DNA of 64,000 nucleotides from Setophaga petechia (Eukaryota > Chordata > Aves > Passeriformes > Parulidae), in assembly GCA_024362935.1 (NCBI GenBank), contig JANCRA010000004.1:22918621-22982620 (forward strand), in the 5' to 3' direction. The stretch's first letter is position 1; each line of letters begins with the position of its first letter. Below the pieces are notes generated by a model. It did no database searches. It was not told where the DNA came from and was given only the letters and a program-made list of their open reading frames with translations. Both the position numbers and the translations under genes were made by a program. Positions 1 through 10,075 of this stretch are shown here, piece after piece.

Positions 1-290
1 TCCCCTCCAGACCCTTCACCATCTTTGTGACCCTCCTTTGGCTGCTAATAGCTCAATGTCGCTCTCATGCTGCATTGTCCAAAATGCACAGAGCCCTGGA
101 GGTGAGGCTGCCCCAGCTCAGAGCAGAGCAGGACAATCCCTTCCCTTGCCTGGCTGACAATGCTGTCCCTGAAGGACCCCAGGACAGGGGTGGCCCTCCT
201 GGCTGCCCTATTCAACTTGCTGTTGACCAGGACACTCAAGTCCCTTTCAGCAGTGTTGCTCTCCAACAGGAGTTCAAGGATGAATCCAGG
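1..290 (-). repeat. CR1 LINE fragment, continues past the left edge
   Basis: The text reads as the reverse complement of the 3' half of a CR1 non-LTR retrotransposon: the usual phrases for this part of the reverse transcriptase end (ccctcctttggc, gaggtgaggctgccc, agcagagcaggacaatccc, ttgaccaggacac) come in the expected order. The element therefore runs right to left, and its 3' end lies outside the window. A 100-codon plus-strand reading frame over it is a by-product of the antisense strand. The copy is diverged and ends around 280-300. The CR1 identity rests on recalled family sequence; the exact subfamily is not assignable by eye. Confidence 0.8.
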
Positions 291-337
291 ATTTCCTCGG
301 CCCTCTTGAAAGGCACCATTATTTGTTAGGGTTTTTT

Positions 338-357
338 TTGTTGTTGTTGTTGTTGTT
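338..357. repeat. (TTG)n microsatellite
   Basis: Six to seven uninterrupted TTG units directly after a run of eight T. A short simple repeat next to the end of the CR1 fragment. Confidence 0.9.
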
Positions 358-359
358 AA

Positions 360-2099
360 ATATAGCAGGAATGTGCTCTATGTTGACTGCTTCATTTTTC
401 TTTTTTTCCATTGACTTTAATGACCCAGCAAAATTATTTCAGTTAGACTCCCCATCCCATTCTGCTGCCCTCCAAAGTCTAAGGAAATGTAGTTCTAATT
501 TAAACTAAGGAGCTATGCTAAAAAACTAAAGATCTGGACTTTGCTCAGTCTAGCTCTTAGGACTGCAAATGTGTTACCATTTCTGGAAGAGTTTTTAGTT
601 CATCACACACAACTCTCAGCTCCACTTACTGGAATTTAACTGGATCTCTTATTGTCTCCTGTGACTGATGGGCATTTGGACTGTTTGGGTAGCTGTGAAG
701 TACTGTACTGGCTCATACACTGATCCACCAACTTTGTTGGTGTGGTTCAACTGAGAGATAGTGAAATCCTGTTGCGCCTCTCCAATCCATAGTATAGCAG
801 CTTTTGCCAGAGACATATATTAGAATCAATCATGTGAGGACAGCTTATACTTTTTGACTCTAAGCTGTTACATCGTAAAAGAGTAATAAATCACTTCTGT
901 TGTTCCTTTAGTAGGAGGATTTTAAAGTATTTAATAATATGAATAAATATACATTATACATGAGAGGTGGGTAAATAAGAGCACAATAGAATAAAGTAAG
1001 TTTCCCAAGGTTGTTCAGCACACGAGAAAGGGAACAGAAATCAGGATCTTCAATTTTTGCCTTAGCCTGTTGCTAACAGCAATAGTTTGCACAAGTCTTG
1101 TGATACCACTTATGGTAAATGGCATTAAAGTTCAAATCTTGCTACCATATTGTCCACTTATGGAATGAAACAGGAAGCTCTGGAGAATAGATGCAATGTC
1201 AGTTTATATTAACTCTATCAAAGTGCACCTATAAAAGGTACCAAATGAAGGTTATGCAATTATTTTTAGGTGAATAGTTATTTGCCATTTGTGATGTTTG
1301 CCCTTGAAATCCATAAACTACTTTAATGCAAGTTTATTTTAATTATATTGAATATTTATGTGGAATTGTTCCTCTTTGTACCTAATATTAAGCAGATAGC
1401 AAGTTAGCAAAATTAATAATAGATAGAGACAGAGTGTTGCTCACTGTATCAGATATCAAAAACTTCAGATTTGGAATATGTTCCATAAAGAAGTAAACCA
1501 GTATAAATATAACATCCGTGTAACAATATGAAAATTGACTGCAATCCTCTACCACCTGCATTCTCATATTCTTGGTATAAAAGTGAACCAACACATGCTT
1601 ATATAAAAACAATATCTGCTGCTTTGTCATTATTAAATCAAGAGCAGATAATAATAAAAGTATGTGTGAGAGGAATAGAACATCAATTATTCAGACTGCA
1701 TATCAGGAGTAGAGAGGTGCTCCTCCTTGATATTCTCATATCTTTGCTTTGTCTTCCATTCACAAGACTCAAGGTATTCACCTGTGCATTTGACTTTAAA
1801 TCTGATTTAAAGACTAGAGCAGTGAAAGAAAAAAGTTCCATTCTTAAAGCAGGTATTATCTCTTTTTTGTAAATCAAAATGAAGAATTTTATGCCTACTT
1901 TGAATTTATGAAAATGGAAATATTTCTTGAATTTGACAAAAATCTGGTGATATCAATTACCAGTTTTCCCAAAACACTCATAACAAAATCTTGAAGCTTT
2001 TTCCTTGCAAACCGAACTGATGTCTCTGCAATCAAACAAACTGATTCATATGAAGAAAAACACAAAACAGGAGAGAAACAGTGCTGATAAGAAGCCAGT
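360..2099. other. Unique AT-rich sequence, no gene seen
   Basis: No repeat family, exon-like frame or RNA gene was recognised. Overlapping frames of 60-114 codons on both strands at 1388-1877 show no domain, no biased composition and no splice context, and look like chance. Confidence 0.5.
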
Positions 2100-3287
2100 T
2101 GCTGTGGTTTTGGTTGGGGTAGACTTAATTTTCTCCAAAGTATTTAGTATTGAGCTGTGTTTGATTTGAGCTTGAAAGGGTACTAACAACTCAGGGATGT
2201 TTTTGCTGTTGCTGAGCAGGGCTTACACAGTGTAAAGGACTTTTCTGACCCTCAGCCCACTCCACCAGCAAGTGGGTTGGGGGTACATGAAGAGTCGGGA
2301 GAGAACAAATTTGGGCGAGAAGATGCCAAGTAACCAAAGGGGTATCCAAACTGTATGGGTTCATGCTCAGCTTAGGGGAAGATGAAAGAAGGTGGAGATG
2401 TTTGGAGTAGTGGTGTTTGTTTCCCCAAGTAACAGATTATGGAGCTTCTCAAGATCTGAGTGTCTCAAGATTTGAATCTAACTTTGCAAATTTTTTGGTT
2501 GTGAATTAGTAGCCATAGCCAGACAGTTATTATTTAAAAACCTGCATGATGAACATTGTGTGCTTGGCTAATCTTTTCGTTTAAAGAAAGGAAAAGACAG
2601 CACAAAGACAATTGGGCTGTCTGGACAAAAGCCACCAGGAGTGAAGTCAGCAGAACGGAGCAATATCTGGGGTTAAGGGAATTCTGATCATTGACTGATT
2701 GACCACCTACTCAAAATGGACCCCGATCTCAAATGGAGACAAGAATTGCATATGTGGACTAATTTTTTTATTAACATAACTAATTAACATAAGAAGCAGC
2801 AAATATAACTAGTAAATAGGAATTTGAGTACCAATTAAGAAAAAAGTTCTATAATTTGTATTCAATGAATGCTGATGTATTTGTTTGTGAAAATATAGAA
2901 ATACCATAAAGTTTTGATGATCAGTGAGCCAGCCTTTTGTGGTTTCCCACCTACCTCTCTATTTTGTGCCAGCTGGAACAAAAGAATAGAAATTCCTCTG
3001 CTCCTTGTGTGAGTTGGTGCTGCACGCCAGGCAGCGAACTCATGTTCGGGACAACGTAGTTGCTGTGCGTGATGGAGCCCTGCTTTCCCGAGGATGGCTG
3101 ATTGCCCATCTGCCCCTTGGAAGCACCGACTAAATGTCACATTTTGCTTTGCTTGTGTGCACAGCTTTTGCTTTACCTACTAAAGTGTGTTTTTCTCAAC
3201 CCACTGATTTCTCCACTATCCCGCTGGGTGGGGGGTGAGGGAGGGGCTGCCTGGGTCTTAGCTGCCAGCTGGGGTTAAATCACAGCA
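2100..3287 (+). mobile_element. Solo LTR, ERVL-like, split by a second LTR
   Basis: The left part (2100-2446) and right part (about 3059-3287) match one avian LTR family. The same phrases occur, uninterrupted, in the copy at 43830-44420: ttttgctgttgctgagcag near the start, then tgatggag.cct..tttcc, ttttgctttgc, ctcaaccca, and an ending of ctggggttaaa.ca. Termini are TGCTGTGG and CACAGCA, so the ends are TG...CA and mutually inverted. The flanks ccagt (2095-2099) and acagt (3288-3292) differ by one base and fit a 5-bp target duplication, as expected for ERVL. About 600 bp of foreign sequence sits between the two halves. No internal retroviral coding remains, so this is a solo LTR. Confidence 0.72.
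2450..3056 (+). mobile_element. Second LTR nested in the 2100-3287 LTR
   Basis: This block interrupts the host LTR exactly where that LTR should run from ccaagtaac into gcgtgatggagccctg. Its right part (2925-3050: gtgagccagcc, tttgtgccagctgg, ccttgtgtgagttggtg, cacgccaggcagcgaac) resembles the U5 end of another avian LTR family, and 2590-2750 resembles its U3 (ctgtctggacaaaagccacc, ctcaaatggagacaagaattg). Boundaries are approximate, because the left edge shares a short similar word (tggagc) with the host and no clear target duplication could be fixed. Confidence 0.55.
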
Positions 3288-6200
3288 ACAGTTAAGCAGT
3301 CATTGAATGGCACTGTGCTGATGAGAACTAATAAATATTTGGCACAAAGGAGGAATATTTTAACCTTGCCCATAGATGGCTATCTAAGAGAATAATTTGT
3401 GTATGAATATTCATTCAATTTAAAAGAATTTCCTCCCTTAAGTAAATAGCTCCCATCCCCAAAAAACAGAATGGTCATATATGCAGAGCAAACACCCAAG
3501 GCAAAGAGTGTTGTCCATGAGTATAAATAAGGAGTGTGTGAATTTAAGAAGTTAAAAATCAGACGCCTGCAGAAGTTTAGCTTAGAAAGCAAGAAGATAA
3601 GTCAGGTAATTATACAGGTCTGAAACTATGAAAATATTTTGTTGTGATTCAGATTTAATTTCTTCAGTCAGAAGGCTTTTCCACTTTCTACAGATTACAA
3701 AGTGTGAAAGTGTATAATTATATCATGATATGTTTTGTATCGTGCTGAGTCTTAGATCACTTGTTCACTGGTCTTTGATTCACTTCGACTTCCCATCTCT
3801 CACCTATATATTGCTACTATCCTTTCAAAACATAAACAGGAGCTCATAAGCATCTTGATCCATTTTTTCTTTTCTGTTGATAAATTTATGAATGATTAAT
3901 TCAGTTAAACTAAGTAAGATTTAAGCCCAGATTTTATCTGATATCTACTTTTTGTCTGTTGAGCAGAATTGGGTATTATCTGCTTCTTCCACATTTTTTG
4001 GTGGACTTCAACCGAAACAACTTTCAACATAGCTGCCATATGCTCAGGATACCCTGGCAAGTGTGTGTATGGTGTTTATCTGTGTACAGAGGTTTGTGTT
4101 AGTATGTTTATATATTATGGACATATTTAAGTCACATCTGACTTAAGTAGTTATAGAATCTTTTATATACACATATACAAATATGTGTACAGATAATTGT
4201 GCATATGGGTGTAAATATATGACAGTATGCATGCACACAAAAAAATTGTAATCTGCTTGAAATTATTTTCTTGCTGTGCCATATGTCCCCACTGCTTCAC
4301 AGTAGTGTCTGCAAGAGGTGTGTACAGGGAAGGCTGTCAATGTCACTATATAGGGAGCTCTTCATGTTTTGAAGGTGATAAGGAATGTATACCAGCAGCT
4401 TTTTATTAGAGACTCTCATTGGGTGACTCAGTTAGCATATAGAATGATTACTCCTCTGTGTTATCACCAGTTTGGTATTTAAGTCGTGAATAAATACACC
4501 CCTGTCATATAATAGGGCCTTATAGGAAGACTAACTTTGGGTTTTCATTTTTCCAAATTCATTTTTCCAGTTTGTTCCTCTTGTTCTTCCAGATTCCCTG
4601 TCTTACTACACATGCCATGGTTAGGCACTTTCCTGCTTTGAATGTAATTTTTAGCTTACCATGATCACCTACTTATTAAAATCCCCTGCAAAAATTTTCC
4701 TCCTGTAAAAGTGTTGCACAGCAGCCTATCATGTCTATCCTCCTCACCCTGTATATCCTTATATTACTTCTTAATCAGGAGAAAACTTGTTCAGTGAAAT
4801 TCATACCTGTACACCATCAGACATTTTACCATAACTTCTTTTGTCTCCAAGATGTAAATTTTGTGCAGTCATGATAGGACGACTTTCTCTAATTCAGCAA
4901 CTCTAACTAAAGATAATTTTCCATCTGTTACATGCTCTGAGGCCATTTTTGTATAGATTAAAGCTAAAGGAAAGGGAAAAGGAAAAAACCTCATAAATGT
5001 TTATTAAACTCTGTATAGATCTATGCATTAGCCTGTAAGGACACTTTTTATTGTGCACAGGTTTTCCAAACTAGGGTCAGATTCTCTAAGATCATGTTTT
5101 TTAAATTTAGCTTGTTTGAGAAAGTATCTATGTTATTCAATGTCTCATAGATTTCTGGAAACTGAGCTGAAGAAAAGCTTTTAAAATCCTGATGAAGAGT
5201 GACACAGTCATGTAGATGGCACAGCTGCCACTCTGCCCGTCTGCCCCTCTCTGGGAATCCGTAGAAATCCTGGCCTTCACTTAAATCAACAGGAGCTTTG
5301 TCTCTCACTTCAATGGAGCCAAAATTTCACCCTGCAATTTGAAATACTCTCTACAGTTGACAGGCAAGTAAAATGATTACCTCACTGTTCCCACTGCCTC
5401 TGTGTCATAAACTGTGCAAAGATTATCATCAGTGAAGTGCAGTACAGATGTTCCCTCCCTCATTCCTTCTATGCCATCTTTCATCCATCTCTGTCCTCTC
5501 TTTTCCCCTACAGTTCTGTTTTTAACTTTTCACTGTATTTCTCTGGCATTTGGCACCAGGAAAAGAAGCCCCTGTACAGACAGTTCATCTGTCCTTGGCA
5601 TTGGTTGACACCATCATTAGTGCTTACAAAACTAAGACAGCTTTATAAATCATGGGACAGTTTGAAATGAGGGAGCTTTATAAATACAATAAAATGTCTA
5701 ATAATTATTCAAAAGGTTTGAAATTTATCTGCTCTCAGTAGGGGTTCTCTCATTAGCCACTCCATATGACTACACCACTCATGAGTGAAAAGGTCACCTC
5801 CTATATCATGAATATAAATTGCTGTCTCTTTAGTGTAGTTTTGATATGTTTCATATCTAGAGTCAGAATGTGAGAAATGAGAATCTGCCTCCTAAAATCT
5901 GTAATTCTCAGAAGTGAAGAATGTTGGAATTGTCTGACCTGATGTGTGCCCACATTAGGAAGAAGAATGTGTACTTTTAATAACACTGTTTTCTTTTGGA
6001 AATTGTTTATCCTTCAACATGAAGAGAAGTCCATTTAGGTGAAACTAAAAAGTGGATGTGTCTGGATATTTAAGTACTCCTAAAAGTTACTTTTGTACAG
6101 CTGAAGAGCTGAAGAAATATTTTTATCCAGTCAGAATCCAGTCTTCAGTGCTGACTGTTGGTGTGACTTCATTTCCTGGATATTAGTCTCTGATTTTTTA

Positions 6201-8013
6201 GCAGATGTCACATTTTGCCCATGTTAGAAGGCAACATTTGCATTAATTTATTGTTGCTTTTAGGATTGTTGATAGTGGTTAATAGTTAAAACCTTTTTAT
6301 GGAGAAACCGAAAAAAAATTGCTTCAAAAAACCCAAACAAAAAGTGTAGAAGGAATGTTTTCTCTGAAGAAGTCTTTTAATGTGGAATAATTATAAGAGC
6401 TAATAGATTTATCTGGATGAAAGTAAGATTTCATTGCAGTGTAGCTTAATGAAGAGAGGGCAGGAAAGGTTTGAGTGGTTGTGGAAGACATTACTAGCTA
6501 TTGCCTTTTCACAAAATGTAATACAGGCATTCCCTAGGACTTGCAATACTATCAACATTCCAGAAGAACAGTAAGTGAGAAAAAGATGTATGGAGATCTT
6601 TTTCTTGCTCCTTGGACTAGCTGCATCCCAAATCTACAGATTTGTAATATATTCCAGTTTATTTGATTGCTCCAAAGCCAAATTTTCTACATGGTAAACG
6701 ACAATTTTTATCTCACATGGTCTACAGCATAAAACATGTGGTGGCTTGAGTTGCATAACTTCAGAAGCCACTTGACAAGTGAACATATACTGGGTTCATA
6801 GCATATATAGATTGATGAAAAAAATATTTCTAATATTAACAGGACTTCTATGCACTGATTTGTTTCCTTCAAATTTTCAGAAATGAGTATTGTATTGTTG
6901 TTATTTTAAAACATATTAAATATATGAACATATTTTTCACCAACGTCAAGGCCCAAATTTATTGTGGAAAAGATTAAGAATGTAGGTCTTTTAAATGATT
7001 ATAGTGTCTTGGTAGAAGCTTGTGGAATAAAAGGGAAAAAAAAGGAATGTGTGCATAAACCCCCTGTGTTGTAGTCATAGAGCTGATTATCCACAAACAT
7101 TTTCCTTTCAAAACATGTTTGATATTGAGTCCAATTTAAGATGGTGAAGATCAATGAAAGATGAATGAAATGCTTCCTTGGAAGGCAGTAAAGTTCCACA
7201 GATCAAGAACAAACAAATTAAAAAATCTCTAAGAAAAGCCCCTCCTAATTCAACAAACAAGGAAACGCACCTAAAAACCCCTCAGCTTGATCAAAAACCT
7301 TTGACAAGGTCTTTGTGTTGCCAAAGATGTGGATACACTGTAAAATTTCATGTATTTCACTCAACACACTTTCCTGGCATTAGTAAACCCTCTACTTCCT
7401 ATTGCCAACCAAATGTTAACTGTTCTTCTGCATAGGAAGGATGATCTTCCTCTTTCCAGAGGAATTTATTTTGGCAACTACACACATAGTCAGAAACCAT
7501 TCACACAGCAAGAAAGAAATATGCTTTTAGGTAAAATGCCCACTCAACACACATTGCAGAATGGTTCAAATTGAGTTTGAAGAGCTTTCCAGACACCAGT
7601 TAAACCATCCTCTCAACATTTTTAGAACCTAGTTACAGCACTGCCAAGTACCATCAGTGTCAAAAACAGGACTAATGTTTCCTGAAAAATTCTCCAGAAT
7701 TCCTATGACTATTTCAAGCCACATTTTAAAAAGCAACCTAGCAAAAATCAGAACTCAACTGCACAACTAGTTACTGTTGGCATATTTTCGAGAATGATAT
7801 CTCATTTTTCTATACTAACTGACTATAATATTTTAGAAATCTCTACTATTTGGGATAGTATGAAAAGTTTTGTGGCAAATACTAGCCAAGCACTTATGAC
7901 ATAAGAGGAAAATGGAGAGGGGAAGCACCTGTAATGATATCTCTGTACAAGAGCTTATATTGATTGACATGTTAGCAAGGAACAAAAACTCTGATTCCAC
8001 TCCCTGAGTTTCA
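3288..8013. other. Unique AT-rich sequence, no gene seen
   Basis: No interspersed repeat of recent type, exon or RNA gene was recognised. Small open frames (for example minus 5048-5308 and plus 5414-5670) lack domains and have no conserved-looking start or splice context. Around 5265-5340 there is a faint match to an old amniote repeat (see the separate entry). A short palindrome TTAAGTCA-catc-TGACTTAA occurs at about 4125-4145. Confidence 0.45.
5255..5345. repeat. Possible ancient amniote interspersed repeat fragment
   Basis: The phrases cacttaaatcaacaggag, cacttcaatggagcc and atttcaccctgc recall an old, widely dispersed reptile/bird repeat whose copies carry 'acttcaatgg' words. The match is short and diverged, and the family is not named. 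Confidence 0.25.
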
Positions 8014-8135
8014 GACCAGAGAAGCACAGGTTGGAAGGGATGTCTGAAGGTTATCAGGACCATTACTATAGAGAAGGTTGCCCAGAACTACGTCGAGACA
8101 GCGTTTGAGCATCACCAAGGACAAGTTGGGCACTG
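8014..8135 (-). repeat. CR1 3'-end fragment
   Basis: Reverse complement of a CR1 3' terminus: cacaggttggaagggatgtc, then gttgcccag, then gtttgagcatcaccaaggac, in the order of the family's 3' untranslated region. It is strongly diverged and about 120 bp long. It is probably separate from the CR1 that starts at 8514, because both carry the same 3'-end segment. Confidence 0.6.
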
Positions 8136-8393
8136 TGCTCTCATTAGTGTGCATGTAATATATACATTTATATACTGGCAGGAGGCAGGCATAACCTCAG
8201 TATTCCTTATGGTTGTTCTCCACTTGTAATGTATGTAGTTCACAGTCCTGGGCAGCTCACTACCACACAGCATTGCAAAGCACTCCCTACACTGGGTACA
8301 GGTGCTGCCTTCACGTGGCCTTGTCAGTGGGTTTGAACCCCAGGGTCCTGTGATGAGGGGTTGATGCCTCAAACACAAATTCTTGGAAACAGG

Positions 8394-8439
8394 CTGCCCA
8401 GAAGTGTGGCAGAAGAGTTCCTGCCACACTTCTGGGCAG
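8394..8439. repeat. Perfect 19-bp inverted repeat (hairpin) with 8-nt loop
   Basis: Left arm 8394-8412 (ctgcccagaagtgtggcag) is the exact reverse complement of right arm 8421-8439; the loop 8413-8420 is aagagttc. The arms resemble the CR1 3' UTR segment 'ctctgggcagcctg' in opposite orientations, so the hairpin may be two short CR1 pieces head to head. A perfect match in otherwise diverged flanks suggests recent gene conversion, a foldback duplication or selection. No function can be read from the sequence. Confidence 0.9.
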
Positions 8440-8869
8440 TGGAGAAAGCACAATGGCTCAGCTTCTCCAAAGACTCTTCTCAGGAAAGACAGACCTCCTG
8501 TCCCGTGCCACTGGAGATGATACAAAGATTGCAGTTAGAAGGGACATCCGGAGGTAACCCTGTCCCTGCTCAGGTATGTTCAGATAGACCAGGTTGTCCA
8601 AGACCTTGTCAGATGTCTTTGAAGGTTTCCAAGGACAGAGTCCACCACTCTTTGGAGGCAACCTGTTGCTAGGTTTAGTCATCCTCCAAGTAAAAGGATA
8701 TCTCCTTGTGTTGAGGAGGAACCTTGTGGCCACATTTCTCTTCACAGAGAAAAGCAAGGCACAACTTCCCAAGAATATTTCTGGGATTCACATTCTCTGA
8801 GTGTCAGAGAAAGAAAAAACAAATCTTATCCCAATTGCTGATCCTCTTGCTTTTTCAAGTGGAATGCAT

Positions 8870-9150
8870 TGTGGAAGATTGTTTACCTGAAGGGAATTGG
8901 TAATTGAATTCTGGTGTGAGTTGACCAATTGAATCCAGATGTGTGTGTTGGGACTGTCAGCCGACAGCCACGAGAGTCAGTGCAGTTGAGTGTGGTTGGG
9001 TGCTTGTACAGATTCAGTTTAGATGCAATGTAATATAGTGTAATATAGACAGAATAATATAGTATTATAAAGAAATTAATTAGCCTTCTGATATCCATGG
9101 AGTCAGATGCATCACTTTCTCCCCATCATCGGAGATTGCCCTGATTGCAC
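8870..9150 (+). mobile_element. Solo LTR, class II-like, inserted in CR1
   Basis: The block opens with TGTGGAAGATTG and contains several phrases of a common songbird LTR: gaagggaattggtaattgaa, ggactgtcagccgacagcc, repeated gtaatata words, then agtattataaagaaattaat and gagtcagatgcatca. The tataaagaaatt word is a decayed polyadenylation signal in plus orientation. It separates two adjoining parts of one CR1 copy. The 3' edge lies between about 9135 and 9160, and no clear target duplication was identified. Confidence 0.6.
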
Positions 9151-9497
9151 TATAGGATCTGGCATGTTTAAGCTTGTGTCTATTGTTTTTACTCTGTCAC
9201 TGGGCACCACTTAACAGATGCTGGGTCTGTCATCCTTACACTCTCCCTTCAGGTATACAGGAACCCTGATGAATTTTCCCCTGAGTGTCTTCCAGGCCCA
9301 GCAACCTGAGCTGTCTGAAGTTCCTCCTGTGTTTGTTGCTCTAGCCTCTTCATTATCCTAGTTCCTGTGTAGGTGCTCTCCAAGTATATTCACCACTCTT
9401 GTATTGGGGTTCCCAGAACCGGGTGCAGTACACCAGTCATGGCCACACCAGTGCTGAGGTACAGTGAAGGATCACATACCTCAACCTGCAGGTAACA

Positions 9498-9830
9498 TGT
9501 CAGCGATGGAGAGAGAAGGGGAAGTGATCAAAATCTGATTTTATTGTGGGATACAAACACTTATATACTATTTTAGGGAAACTAGTAAAGCCTACTACAA
9601 TGATTAGGTTCAAATCACATACACAAACATATGCATATAACAACATCTCTTGTTTGCATAGTTTAATGAGATTCTCTTTTTCCAGTAAATCATCTGGTTG
9701 AATCTTCTTGCAACCTAGGTCTGATTTTCAAAGTTTCATTTGCTTTTGCCAAGGCATCCTGTTATCAAATCTCTTATGTTAACCAGATCTCAAGTCCATT
9801 GTTTATCTTGTGTTCCCCAACATTCCAACA
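9498..9830 (-). mobile_element. 333-bp solo LTR inside CR1, with target duplication
   Basis: TG at 9498 and CA ending at 9830 bound the block. The flanks gtaaca (9492-9497) and gcaaca (9831-9836) match at five of six positions, consistent with a 6-bp target duplication of the class II (ERVK-like) type. Removing the block restores a continuous CR1 reading (acctgcaggtaaca / cttgtccttatgcagcc). An AATAAA signal on the minus strand (9540-9545) suggests minus orientation. There is no internal retroviral sequence, so it is a recombined solo LTR. Confidence 0.7.
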
Positions 9831-10075
9831 GCAACACTTGTCCTTATGCAGCCCAGCACACTGCTGGCTGTCTTTACTCAAGAGAATAGTGTTGGCTCTT
9901 CATCTCTCTCTTCAGATCTCCTGAATCATTTTCTGCAAGGCTTTTTCCTATCTGTTCATTTTCATCATGTACTGGTGCAGGAGGCTGTGCCTTCCCAGGT
10001 GCAGAACTGTGCACTACCTTTTGCTGAACTTCAACTGGTTCCTGTTTACCCATTGCTTCAACCTGTTGTGACACC

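Larger units (their letters stand above)
8514..10075 (-). repeat. CR1 LINE 3' half, interrupted by two solo LTRs
   Basis: Three pieces read as one minus-strand CR1 in correct order: 8514-8735 (3' UTR; ttagaagggacatccggagg, ccaaggacagagtccacc), about 9160-9490 (ctctgtcactgggcaccac, gtattggggttcccagaac, gtgctgaggtacag) and 9831-10075 (gcaacacttgtccttatgcagccc, cccaggtgcagaactgtgcac). The breaks coincide with the LTRs at about 8870-9150 and 9498-9830. The element is 5'-truncated near 10075. What remains is the 3' UTR plus the C-terminal end of ORF2; there is no intact frame. Confidence 0.75.

Noticed and set aside
4125..4146. Short palindrome TTAAGTCA-catc-TGACTTAA
   Set aside because: Eight-base arms in AT-rich DNA are expected by chance in 64 kb.
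5048..5308. 86-codon minus-strand frame that could look like an exon
   Set aside because: No splice-site context, no known domain, and the right end overlaps a possible old repeat.
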